Source: JASSUD01 sp031963445 (GTDB taxonomy: Bacteria > Pseudomonadota > Gammaproteobacteria > Burkholderiales > Burkholderiaceae). Taken from it: 64,000 nucleotides of DNA. The notes beneath the pieces were generated by a model. That model was not told where the DNA came from. It saw only the letters and a list, made by a program, of their open reading frames with translations, and searched no databases. The DNA lies in assembly GCA_031963445.1 (NCBI GenBank), contig JASSUH010000001.1:1736001-1800000 (forward strand), read 5' to 3'. The translations under genes were made by a program, and so were the position numbers. This document shows positions 18,087 through 25,985 of this stretch, one piece after another; the first letter of the stretch is position 1; the number at the start of each line of letters is the position of its first letter.

Positions 18087-18259
18087 TTATTTCTCTTCCC
18101 TTGTTTCTTCAGTGAATTCTTTTAGTTTTTCTGCAAAGATTGAAGCGAAATGCCCGAACGGTATTTTTAAGGCTTCGCAAAGAGCTAGCGCTGTGTCGAA
18201 AGATGGCCCTTGATTGCCTAATTCCAACATAGAGATAAAGCCACGATTTACCCCTGACA
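18087..18259 (-). pseudogene. C-terminal part of an XRE regulator split by the Tn3 transposon
   Basis: Read on the minus strand, this piece encodes SGVNRGFISMLELGNQGPS and an acidic tail ending EETREEK, the second half of an XRE helix-turn-helix protein. Removing the transposon (18260-23391) plus one copy of the TGACA duplication joins it in frame to the N-terminal piece at 23392-23502, giving a protein like the two XRE paralogues at 23.7 and 24.1 kb but with a longer tail. The element has therefore disrupted a previously intact regulator. Confidence 0.85.
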
Positions 18260-18290
18260 GGGGATGTAAGCCGGAACCGCCGAAAATTCC
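18260..18290 (+). repeat. left terminal inverted repeat of the Tn3 element
   Basis: 31 bases beginning GGGGATGTAAGCCGGAAC and ending GAAAATTCC. It matches the right end with one mismatch at the fifth base. TGACA lies immediately outside. Confidence 0.92.
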
Positions 18291-18306
18291 GTCATGCCAA
18301 ATTTTT

Positions 18307-19269
18307 TCATTCAGGGTACCGATTGGAAGTTGAATTAGTAGCTTCCTCTAAATCGTACTCATTCTGAATGATAGTAAAGGCTTCGATAAATTTTTCGCCA
18401 TGTTCTCTATAGAGCGACATTAAATGCTTAGCTGCCTCAACAGCATGAAGATATTCCTGAGAGGCAACAAAATTTTCCTCTTTACTCTTCTCTATCGTTG
18501 TTTCGACACCTTCGCAAAGAATCTTGAGGAAAGCCTTGATATAGTTTTTGTGCAACGGCATATTTTTATAATTTTCATGCAACGGCATAGTCTCAAACTT
18601 AGTATCAGAGTTTCCATCACTTCCCCTCACTGCACACGCTAGCAAAGCTATAGCAACGCTTGTTAGGAATAGCGACTCCTTAGTCTGGGAATCAGGCCCC
18701 ATCCCCCCCCATATCAACTTTTCAATCTCCTCTTGGAGAAAGTAATCTTCCAATTCTGGGTAAGCATTGATCAGGGCAAATACATCTCTCGCTAATAGCG
18801 GTTTCTTAGCCTCTCCCCGATTTTCTCTATCTAGTAACTGCTCGACTATGTCGTCAATAGTTTCAATTTCGTCAATAGTCTCAGAGTTGGCCTCTCTCTG
18901 TAGCGTTTTTCTCCGTAGAGTTTCGATCTTGTCCTGGATAGTTGCTTCGGCTACGTCAGTGTCGTAACTTTTATCTCCACTAACCTCAGCGCTGGTATCT
19001 GCGTTGTAACCTTTAGCCATTGCAGGCTGAGTAAAGCTTGCTCGCGAGGTTCCACCAACTTCAGCCGTAAAAAAATCTCTAGTGGACGATGCAGTTTGCT
19101 CTGGTAGTGTTACTTTGTTTTTTTTTGCGTAGAGAGGGAGCTCATTCTCTACCTGCTCCGGCAGGCTGCGTTTGCGGGAAGTTGCATCTGAATTGCGACT
19201 CTGTCCGTGCTCAGTTGACTCTACATGGTTTATATTTGAGGGCTGCTGCCCATTGATTTTTCCAAACAT
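18307..19269 (-). CDS. transposon passenger: putative secreted effector-like protein
   Basis: 320 residues with no recognised enzyme motif. The first 100 residues are polar, Ser/Thr/Gln-rich and disordered-looking with basic clusters (TSRKRSLPEQ and YAKKNKV), a composition seen in type III/IV effector leaders and in nuclear-targeting segments. The remainder is acidic and helical. It lies inside the transposon between the left repeat and the resolvase, transcribed away from it, the usual slot for Tn3 cargo. Its AT-rich coding contrasts with the GC-rich tnpR/tnpA. Effector status is inference from composition and neighbourhood; AAAGG precedes the ATG. Confidence 0.65.
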   Translation of the reverse strand: MFGKINGQQPSNINHVESTEHGQSRNSDATSRKRSLPEQVENELPLYAKKNKVTLPEQTASSTRDFFTAEVGGTSRASFTQPAMAKGYNADTSAEVSGDKSYDTDVAEATIQDKIETLRRKTLQREANSETIDEIETIDDIVEQLLDRENRGEAKKPLLARDVFALINAYPELEDYFLQEEIEKLIWGGMGPDSQTKESLFLTSVAIALLACAVRGSDGNSDTKFETMPLHENYKNMPLHKNYIKAFLKILCEGVETTIEKSKEENFVASQEYLHAVEAAKHLMSLYREHGEKFIEAFTIIQNEYDLEEATNSTSNRYPE

Positions 19270-19605
19270 GCTTTTTTCCTTTTTGATTAATATAGATTAA
19301 CGTCAGCATCTGTAAAAAGTAAGCGTCTGCTAACCATCTATACGAGCGCAGCCCTAAAGAGAGTCCCTAGGGGCTGCAAATGGCTTTAATTTTTTTCTTC
19401 TGATAACTAGGACTAGCTCTAATAGCCAGTGGCCATCCATTTTATGTATCAACCTGGATCAGTGCCTCCCCAAATATTGAATGCACGTAATTTAACCCCA
19501 GTTTCTGACACCGTATTATGCTGTTCACTTACTGTGCGAGCCGTACACTTTCATAACTAAGTGTGAATTCCAAAATGTAATAAGTAAGCTGGAATTGTAC
19601 CCGCA
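19270..19605. other. noncoding segment inside the transposon, left of res
   Basis: No gene is supported. It contains the start region of the passenger gene (minus strand), and no further repeat or motif that I can recognise up to the res-like palindrome. Confidence 0.4.
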
Positions 19606-19633
19606 GTGTCGTAAAACAAGTGTTTTACGACAC
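19606..19633. promoter_or_regulatory. res-like palindrome upstream of the resolvase gene
   Basis: Perfect 13-base arms GTGTCGTAAAACA and TGTTTTACGACAC separated by AG, about 105 bases before the resolvase ATG. Serine resolvases act at a res site beside tnpR whose crossover subsite is a roughly 28-base inverted repeat with a central dinucleotide, which this matches. It may also be the operator for tnpR. Confidence 0.7.
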
Positions 19634-19739
19634 ATGAGCAAGGGTGAGCAAAACTAACCCCTTGAAGCCTCTAAAATAGACGGAAAACAGAGTCGCAATG
19701 CACTACTATACGGAAATCTATTTTGAGGGTTATCCGTCT

Positions 19740-20333
19740 ATGTTAGTGGGTTATATGCGCGTTTCGTCGGATTCTGACCGACAGAGCACGGATTTACAAC
19801 GCGATGCGCTGTTGTCGGCAGGCGTCGATGCCCGACATCTGTTCGAGGATCACGCTTCTGGAGCCAAGGATAGTCGCCCTGGTCTAGTGCAAGCACTGGA
19901 ATTCGTATGCCCTGGCGACATACTTGTTGTCTGGAAGCTAGATCGGCTCGGACGTTCGCTATCGCATCTGCTCGACATTGTGACCACACTGAAAGATCGG
20001 CAAGTGGCCTTCCGCTCGCTCACCGAGGGCATGGACACCACCACTGCATCGGGCGAGTTGCTATTTCACGTATTCGGCGCACTCGCTCAGTACGAGCGGG
20101 TCTTAATCCAGGAGCGCATCGTTGCCGGACTGGCCGCGGCCAAGCGGCGTGGTCGGATCGGTGGACGTCCACCTGCCATCATCGGTGAGAAGTTGGATAT
20201 CATCATCGCTGCGCTGAACAGCGGCATGTCCAAGGCGGCTGTATGCCGCAACTTCAACGTCAAGCGCACCACGCTGATCGAAACGCTTGCTCGGATGGGC
20301 TGGCCTGCCGCACTGGGAATGACGCAACGATGA
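19740..20333 (+). CDS. tnpR: Tn3-family serine resolvase
   Basis: 197 residues from the ATG at 19740 (MLVGYMRVSSDSDRQS). The catalytic Ser is in RVSS, with DRLGRS, the SLTEGMDTTTASGELLFH block and QERIVAGLAAAKRRGRIGGRPP following in the standard order. The C-terminal helix-turn-helix recognises res. It resolves cointegrates made by the transposase. An upstream in-frame ATG at 19698 adds 14 residues before the normal family start and is not preferred. The stop overlaps the transposase ATG. Confidence 0.93.
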   Translation: MLVGYMRVSSDSDRQSTDLQRDALLSAGVDARHLFEDHASGAKDSRPGLVQALEFVCPGDILVVWKLDRLGRSLSHLLDIVTTLKDRQVAFRSLTEGMDTTTASGELLFHVFGALAQYERVLIQERIVAGLAAAKRRGRIGGRPPAIIGEKLDIIIAALNSGMSKAAVCRNFNVKRTTLIETLARMGWPAALGMTQR

Positions 20334-23300
20334 CTAGCAAGAGCGAGCGGTTGGCCGTCCTATCGGACGCCGAGCACTATGCCCTATATGGTCTACCTGA
20401 CTTCGACGACAGCCAGCAGCTAGAGTATCTATCGCTCTCCGAAGTAGAGCTAGCGCTTGTTAGCTGCCGCCCCGGCTTGCTCGCGCAGGTCTATTGCGTC
20501 CTGCAGATTGGCTACTTCAAAGCCAAGCACGCCTTCTTTCGCTTTACCTGGGATGAGATTGAAGAAGATTGTGCTTTCATTCTGAGCCGCTACTTCAATG
20601 GCCAAGTGTTCGAGCCGAAAATCATAAGTAAGCACGAACATTACACGCAGCGCACCCTGATCGCTAATCTGTTCGGCTTCCGCCTATGGTCGGCAGAATT
20701 CCTGCCACAACTCGCGCAGCAGGCCACACAGATTGTGCGGCGCGACGTCACGCCTGGCTTCATCGTCGCCGAATTGATCGTTTGGCTCAACGAGCACAAG
20801 ATCGTCCGTCCCGGCTACACAACCTTGCAGGAGCTCATCAGCGAGGTATTATCGGTCGAGCGTCGACGCTTGGCAGGCCTCCTTGCCGATGCGCTGGATG
20901 ACAGGGCCAAGGCTGCACTGGCTCAACTCCTGGTGCGTGACGACACCCTGTCCGAGCTGGCAGCGCTCAAGCAGGACGCTAAGGATTTCGGCTGGCGGCA
21001 AATGGTGCGCGAGCGCGAAAAGCGAGCCAAGCTGGGGCCGCTGTACCTGATTGCGAAGGTGCTGCTGCCCAAGCTCGCAATCTCGCAGCAAAACTTGCTC
21101 TACTACGCGAGCCTAGCGAATTTTTACACCGTCCACGACCTGCGCCACCTTAAGCCCGAGCAGACCCATCTGTACTTGCTGTGCTATGCCTGGCAGCGCT
21201 ATCGGCAGCTTACCGATAACCTTGTCGATGCCCTCGGCTATCACATGAAGAAGCTGGAAGACGAAAGCAAAGCATGCACTAACAAGCACTTTGTTGCCGA
21301 GCAGATACGCCGACAGCAGGAGGCACCGCAGGTCGGGCGTTTGCTTCTGCTCTACGTTGACGACACGGTAGCTGACATCACACCATTTGGTGACGTGCGC
21401 CAGCGTGCGTACAAGATCATGCCAAAAGACGCGCTGCAGATCACCGGCCAACGCCTGAGCGTGAAACCGACGAGCAAGCTAATCCTACATTGGCAGTTAG
21501 TTGACGGGCTTGCCGGCCGTATCCGCCGACACCTGCGGCCGCTCTATGGCACGCTCGATTTTACCGGCATCGACCCGGACAACCCATGGCTTGCTGCGCT
21601 CGCCTGGACGCAGAGGGTATTCGCGAAACAGCAGCGCCTGTCGCAACGTCCACTTGCAGAATGCCCGGAAGCCACCTTACCCAAACGCCTACGGCCGTAC
21701 CTGCTGACATTCGATGTAAACGGCAAGCCGATAGGACTGCACGCCGATCGCTACGAGTTCTGGCTGTACCGGCAACTGCGCAAGCGCTTCAAGTCTGGCG
21801 AACTCTACCTGGACGACAGCCTGCAACATCGCTGCTTCAACGATGAACTGGTCTCTCTCGACGAGCAGGCCCACATGCTAAACCAGATGGACATTACTTG
21901 GCTACACCAGCCGATCAAGACCCAACTCGATGCGCTTACAGCGGAACTGAGCGCACAATGGCTGGCATTCAATCGGGAGTTGCGCCAAGGGAAGCTCAAG
22001 CATCTCGACTACGATAGTGGGACTAAGATACTGACCTGGCGTAAACCCAAAGCCGACAAGGATGCGGCGCGTCAGGACAGTTTTTACGATCAACTGTCGC
22101 TTTGCGACGTGGCTGACGTATTTCGCTTTGTGAACGGACAATGTCAATTTCTATCTGCGCTGAAGCCACTACAGCCTCGCTATGCCAAGCAGATCGCCGA
22201 CGCGGACAGCCTAATGGCAGTCATCATCGCCCAAGCGATGAACCACGGCAACCTTATCATGGCGCGCACCAGCGATATTCCCTACCATGTGCTGGAAGCA
22301 ACTTACCAGCAATACCTACGACAGGCTTCACTGCAGGCAACCAACGACCAAATCAGCAACGCCATCGCCGGCCTACCAATTTTCCCGCACTATTCATTTG
22401 ACCTCGACGCACTATATGGTGCAGTCGACGGCCAAAAGTTTGGCGTGGAGCGGCCGACCGTGAAGGCGCGTTACTCGCGCAAGTATTTCGGGCGCGGCAA
22501 GGGCGTGGTCGCTTACACTCTGCTGTGCAACCATGTGCCGCTACAAGGCTGGCTCATCGGCGCGCATGAGTATGAGGCGCACCATGTATTCGATATCTGG
22601 TATCGCAACACATCAGACATTGTGCCGACCGCGATTACCGGTGACATGCACAGCGTTAACAAGGCTAATTTCGCTATCCTGCACTGGTTCGGACGGCGCT
22701 TCGAACCGCACTTCACTAACCTGGACAAGCAACTGAAAGACCTATACTGCGCCGACGATCCGGCGCAGTATGAGAAATGCCTGATCCGCCCGGTCGGACA
22801 GATTGACCGGCAGGCCATCATCGATGAGAAAATCAACATAGATCAGATCGTCGCTACGCTTAGCCTGAAGGAGATGACGCAGGGCACGCTGATTCGCAAG
22901 CTCTGCACCTACACTGAGGCGAACCCGACGCGACGGGCAATCTTCGAGTTTGACAAGCTAATCCGCAGCATCTACACGTTGCGTTACTTGCGCGACCCGC
23001 AGTTGGAACAAAATGTACACCGTTCGCAAAACCGCATCGAGTCCTATCATCAGCTACGTTCATCTATTGCACAGGTGGGCGGCAAAAAAGAACTGACCGG
23101 CCGGACTGACATCGAAATCGAGATCAGCAACCAGTGCGCGCGGTTGATCGCAAACGCGATCATCTATTACAACTCCGCCATTCTGTCGCGATTGCTCACG
23201 AAGTGCGAGGCCACTGGTAACGCTAAAGCGCTCACTTTGATCAAAAAGATCTCGCCGGTGGCTTGGCGCCATATTCATCTCAACGGGCACTACACCTTCC

Positions 23301-23359
23301 GTGGTGACGGGCAGATACTCGACCTGGATGCGATCATGGCAGGCTTAGAGTGGGGATAA
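20330..23359 (+). CDS. tnpA: Tn3-family DDE transposase
   Basis: 1009 residues, the usual Tn3 transposase length, starting MTSKSERLAVLSDAEHYALYG. The catalytic domain in the last third includes LDALYGAVDGQKFG (first Asp), TAITGDMHSVNKANF (second Asp) and the Glu in a segment containing HRSQNRIESYHQLRS. It performs replicative transposition at the 31-bp ends. Translation is coupled to tnpR by a four-base overlap and ends 32 bases inside the right terminus. The frame is intact, so the protein is probably functional. Confidence 0.95.
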   Translation: MTSKSERLAVLSDAEHYALYGLPDFDDSQQLEYLSLSEVELALVSCRPGLLAQVYCVLQIGYFKAKHAFFRFTWDEIEEDCAFILSRYFNGQVFEPKIISKHEHYTQRTLIANLFGFRLWSAEFLPQLAQQATQIVRRDVTPGFIVAELIVWLNEHKIVRPGYTTLQELISEVLSVERRRLAGLLADALDDRAKAALAQLLVRDDTLSELAALKQDAKDFGWRQMVREREKRAKLGPLYLIAKVLLPKLAISQQNLLYYASLANFYTVHDLRHLKPEQTHLYLLCYAWQRYRQLTDNLVDALGYHMKKLEDESKACTNKHFVAEQIRRQQEAPQVGRLLLLYVDDTVADITPFGDVRQRAYKIMPKDALQITGQRLSVKPTSKLILHWQLVDGLAGRIRRHLRPLYGTLDFTGIDPDNPWLAALAWTQRVFAKQQRLSQRPLAECPEATLPKRLRPYLLTFDVNGKPIGLHADRYEFWLYRQLRKRFKSGELYLDDSLQHRCFNDELVSLDEQAHMLNQMDITWLHQPIKTQLDALTAELSAQWLAFNRELRQGKLKHLDYDSGTKILTWRKPKADKDAARQDSFYDQLSLCDVADVFRFVNGQCQFLSALKPLQPRYAKQIADADSLMAVIIAQAMNHGNLIMARTSDIPYHVLEATYQQYLRQASLQATNDQISNAIAGLPIFPHYSFDLDALYGAVDGQKFGVERPTVKARYSRKYFGRGKGVVAYTLLCNHVPLQGWLIGAHEYEAHHVFDIWYRNTSDIVPTAITGDMHSVNKANFAILHWFGRRFEPHFTNLDKQLKDLYCADDPAQYEKCLIRPVGQIDRQAIIDEKINIDQIVATLSLKEMTQGTLIRKLCTYTEANPTRRAIFEFDKLIRSIYTLRYLRDPQLEQNVHRSQNRIESYHQLRSSIAQVGGKKELTGRTDIEIEISNQCARLIANAIIYYNSAILSRLLTKCEATGNAKALTLIKKISPVAWRHIHLNGHYTFRGDGQILDLDAIMAGLEWG

Positions 23360-23360
23360 T

Positions 23361-23391
23361 GGAATTTTCGGCGGTTCCGGCTTACACCCCC
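23361..23391 (-). repeat. right terminal inverted repeat of the Tn3 element
   Basis: 31 bases; on the minus strand it begins GGGGGTGTAAGCCGGAAC and ends GAAAATTCC. It starts one base after the transposase stop. TGACA immediately outside is the second copy of the target duplication. Confidence 0.92.
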
Positions 23392-23502
23392 TGACATAAA
23401 CGAAAGCTTTTCTTGGGAAAGTGATTGTTTCTTACGTAGCTTCTTAAGAAGCCTACCAAAAACAATATCGGTTGCAGTTCTTTTCTTCTTCAAATTTCCC
23501 AC
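23392..23502 (-). pseudogene. N-terminal part of the XRE regulator split by Tn3
   Basis: Encodes MGNLKKKRTATDIVFGRLLK, then RKKQSLSQEKLSFMSG, ending at the transposon. It is the first half of the helix-turn-helix whose second half is at 18087-18259; the TGACA duplication sits in the MSG codons. It resembles residues 1-35 of the two downstream paralogues. The transposon adds a short nonsense tail, so the regulator is inactivated. Confidence 0.85.
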
Positions 23503-23690
23503 TTTTCTATAGTGCCAAAAGTTTTAACTCCGCTTACTGCTTTTATCTTAAGCAATAACAGTTTTTAGCCCCCCCTTCTCTTTGGAAGCCACGAGTTATA
23601 AAACTAGGCTGGACAGATAGCCGTAGAAAAGAATTGCATTTTTTAGCTAGTAAGCGATGAAAGCAAATAAAGTAGCCAAATATTTTTCTC

Positions 23691-23921
23691 TTATAGCTTC
23701 TCTTCAATTAGCGAAGTTAAATAAGTCAAACGGATTTTCAAGGCATGGGAAAGGGCAAGCATAGTTTTGAGCGTAGGCGAGCGCTGACCTAACTCCAGTT
23801 GTGATACATGATTTGGAGCTAAACCAGCCTCAAATGCCAGCCTTTCCTGTGAAAGTAATCGCTCTTTACGTAGCTTGCGCAAAATAGTACCGAAGACAAC
23901 AGCAGTCTTTTCGATTTTCAA
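23691..23921 (-). CDS. XRE-family transcriptional regulator (tandem copy 2)
   Basis: 76 residues that are almost only a helix-turn-helix: LLSQERLAFEAGLAPNHVSQ followed by LELGQRSPTLKTM. It is about 89% identical to the next copy at 24103-24333 and related to the Tn3-split copy, so three paralogues stand in tandem. Paired CTAGC-N4-GCTAG palindromes lie 57 bases upstream of its start, a likely autoregulatory operator. The recognition helix is identical in copies 2 and 3, so both should bind the same site. Confidence 0.88.
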   Translation of the reverse strand: MKIEKTAVVFGTILRKLRKERLLSQERLAFEAGLAPNHVSQLELGQRSPTLKTMLALSHALKIRLTYLTSLIEEKL

Positions 23922-23977
23922 ATTTCTAGTCCTTTTACGTAACTAGAAATTGTCACTGCTACCGATTGAACTTTCCT

Positions 23978-24013
23978 CTAGCTTTTGCTAGTATTAATTC
24001 TAGCTTTTGCTAG
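23978..24013. promoter_or_regulatory. tandem palindromic operators of the XRE regulators
   Basis: Two copies of CTAGCTTTTGCTAG (23978-23991 and 24000-24013), 22 bases apart start to start, about two helical turns, upstream of XRE copy 2. A third copy with an AAAT centre is at 24389-24402. The spacing suits cooperative binding of XRE dimers on one DNA face. Confidence 0.65.
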
Positions 24014-24102
24014 AATTTCAATAAGAAGACTCTGGAAAAATGCGTTTTAGTCGCTTTATCTGACATTAGGATGAAATAGATAAAGTAGCTAAAAAACTTC
24101 TT

Positions 24103-24333
24103 TTATAACTTTTCTTCAATTAACGAAGCTAAATGAGTAAATGAGATCTTCAAGGCACGGGAAATGGCAAGCATAGTTTTGAGCGTAGGCGAACGCTGGC
24201 CTAACTCCAGTTGTGATACATGATTTGGAGCTAAACCAGCTTCAAATGCCAGTCTTTCTTGCGAAAGTAATTGCTCTTTACGTAGCTTGCGCAAAATAGT
24301 ACCGAAGACAACAGTAGTCTTTTCGATTTTCAA
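24103..24333 (-). CDS. XRE-family transcriptional regulator (tandem copy 3)
   Basis: 76 residues, identical to copy 2 except at about eight positions, most of them in the last 20 residues (for example ISFTHLASL against IRLTYLTSL). The DNA-recognition helix (APNHVSQLELG) is unchanged. It lies 148 bases from the divergent 24482 gene, with one CTAGC-N4-GCTAG site in between, so it probably controls that promoter as well as its own. Recent duplication is the simplest origin. Confidence 0.88.
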   Translation of the reverse strand: MKIEKTTVVFGTILRKLRKEQLLSQERLAFEAGLAPNHVSQLELGQRSPTLKTMLAISRALKISFTHLASLIEEKL

Positions 24334-24388
24334 ATTTCTAGCCTTTCATATAGCTCGAAATTGTTATCGCTGTTGACGTCATTTTCAT

Positions 24389-24402
24389 CTAGCAAATGCT
24401 AG
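24389..24402. promoter_or_regulatory. single CTAGC-N4-GCTAG operator
   Basis: CTAGCAAATGCTAG is a near copy of the tandem sites at 23978-24013. It lies between the divergent XRE copy 3 and the 24482/24715 gene pair, placed to control both. Confidence 0.6.
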
Positions 24403-24481
24403 TTTTTATGTAAGAAGGGCAATAAAACTCAATCCTCTGCGGCAAGGCAGCAGGAAATAAATTATCTCCAGGAGGTATGCT

Positions 24482-24718
24482 ATGGCCTATATTCAAGTGT
24501 GTTTACCCATCAAGCGATGTACTTTTAGACGCTCTATTTTGTTAGGATATTCTCGGCGCTTTAACCTTCAACAAAACCTCTTTCCTGCTTCGCCTGCTGC
24601 ATCCCATCTTTTCGGTTTTGCCAACGCTTCTCCCAATCTTTGCCCCCAAAAGAATCTTTCTTTTGCTACTCCTCTGCTTGCCATTTCTACGTCAATGTGC
24701 CAAGGAGGGTTGCAATGA
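24482..24718 (+). CDS. small protein gene coupled to the downstream effector-like gene
   Basis: 78 residues, basic at the N-terminus and rich in Phe, Leu and Ser. There is no recognised domain and its composition is not clearly that of a typical protein. A very strong ribosome-binding site (CAGGAGG seven bases before the ATG) and the TGA overlapping the next ATG by four bases support real translation. It could be a leader coupling translation, a small partner, or a fortuitous frame. Confidence 0.42.
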   Translation: MAYIQVCLPIKRCTFRRSILLGYSRRFNLQQNLFPASPAASHLFGFANASPNLCPQKNLSFATPLLAISTSMCQGGLQ

Positions 24719-25818
24719 TTGGAACTTCTCTTACTGGCATCCATGCTCAGTCTTTTATCCCTGCCGTAGAACAAAAGGATAAATTCGATAACCGCCAGTT
24801 TGAAACGTTTAGCGAAGGCTATATCGGCACACTTGATTTAATTGGAAGCGATGAAGGGGTTAGAGATTTTGCTTCAGGTGAAGCATCTTCTTTTCTTAGC
24901 CCTTCTTCACCAGAAGAGATAAAGGCTTGTATAGAGAGCATCATTAATCAAGCACGCCTGCAAACTGAGGCTAAAGAGGCTATTTTCTTACTGCCTGAAC
25001 TTAGCAGTGCTGAAGCAAACGATAAGGCGGAGCAAGCTCTTAAGCTACTCGATGAAATGATGTCTTTTTTACAGGAGCAAGATTTATCTTCTTCTGAAGA
25101 GTGCTACAAAGCTGCCCCATTTTTTAGTCAAAATTTACTCGACCTTGAAGACAGCCTCTCTAAAGTCAAAACGCACTATAAAGACACGTCGCTTTTTCGA
25201 GAAATATCAGAAGAGACCGCCCAAGCAGGCTGTCTATGCCTTATTGAGAAATTAGCCAAGGTAGAAACGGACTTTAAGCCGCTAGAGAAGGTGCGCAAAG
25301 ACATTAAAGCCATCATTAAGCTACTCAAAAGCCAATTACCTTCAGAAACAAAAAACAGGATTGTACGGGGCGTATTAGCAGTGATAGCGGTACTGGGGAT
25401 AGTTCTAGCGGCTTATTTTTCTATTAAAGCGGCACCCTTATCTATTTTAGCTGTGCTTGGTGGTTACCTGTGGGAGACCAGGAATTCTTTTATTAAACAA
25501 AAGACAGAAACATGGGAATCTTTCGCTAACACTTTAAAAAATTTCAAACAACATAGCCCAATTACGGAGAATAAAATGTTTAGTGCTTTACATGGTTTGG
25601 CTTCGCAAACAGCGAACTTAAGCGTCAAAATGGACCAACAGCATGCAGAATTACGCAAGCTACTCATTGAAAGAACGACCCCCGCAACGCGGGCAGAGAG
25701 TACTCCTGAAGTGACTCAAGAAGCCAATCAGCAGCCTCAAGTCAAAGAGGAAGCCGCAAACGCTAGCCAAGCTGATGGTAAAAAAACAAATGTTTATCCA
25801 CTCAGAAAAGTGGTGTAA
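24715..25818 (+). CDS. putative effector-like membrane-associated coiled-coil protein
   Basis: 367 residues starting MIGTSLTGIHAQSF, with AAGGAGG eight bases upstream. The body is acidic and helical; around residues 220-265 two close hydrophobic segments (GVLAVIAVLGIVLAAYFSI and SILAVLGGYLW) form a hairpin, followed by a coiled-coil-like stretch (SVKMDQQHAELRKLLIERT) and a polar Glu/Gln-rich tail. No signal peptide or enzyme motif is seen. A late hydrophobic hairpin between helical regions resembles host-membrane-targeting effectors, but this is inference. The XRE operators upstream suggest control by the tandem regulators. Confidence 0.7.
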   Translation: MIGTSLTGIHAQSFIPAVEQKDKFDNRQFETFSEGYIGTLDLIGSDEGVRDFASGEASSFLSPSSPEEIKACIESIINQARLQTEAKEAIFLLPELSSAEANDKAEQALKLLDEMMSFLQEQDLSSSEECYKAAPFFSQNLLDLEDSLSKVKTHYKDTSLFREISEETAQAGCLCLIEKLAKVETDFKPLEKVRKDIKAIIKLLKSQLPSETKNRIVRGVLAVIAVLGIVLAAYFSIKAAPLSILAVLGGYLWETRNSFIKQKTETWESFANTLKNFKQHSPITENKMFSALHGLASQTANLSVKMDQQHAELRKLLIERTTPATRAESTPEVTQEANQQPQVKEEAANASQADGKKTNVYPLRKVV

Positions 25819-25878
25819 GGCAACACAAAGTGGCAGTGATGCCATTTACATCGCTTTTTAGTGCTTAAAAAAAGGTTT

Positions 25879-25919
25879 GGCCTAGCAAGCCTTATCAGCT
25901 CGCTAGGCCGAATTTTTTT
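25879..25919 (+). terminator. rho-independent terminator after the effector-like gene
   Basis: Stem GGCCTAGC.AGC / GCT.GCTAGGCC with loop CTTATCA, followed by AATTTTTTT. It lies 60 bases after the stop at 25818. A second hairpin with a T8 tract (25922-25968) follows before the transporter remnant. Confidence 0.75.
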
Positions 25920-25985
25920 CCCCGCAGAGTTGGTGTTGAGCGTATACCCACTCTTGCGGTTTTTTTTAAATCTGAGGGATAACCC

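Larger units (their letters stand above)
18260..23391. mobile_element. complete Tn3-family transposon with effector-like passenger
   Basis: A 5132-bp unit bounded by 31-bp inverted repeats (starting GGGGATGTAAGCC left and GGGGGTGTAAGCC right, one mismatch) and flanked by the 5-bp direct repeat TGACA (18255-18259 and 23392-23396). Inside are a serine resolvase, a Tn3 transposase overlapping it by four bases, a palindromic res-like site, and an outward-reading passenger on the left. Transposase and resolvase are clearly more GC-rich than the passenger and the surroundings, suggesting recent arrival with an acquired cargo gene. The intact repeats, duplication and genes indicate a recently mobile element. 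Confidence 0.92.
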
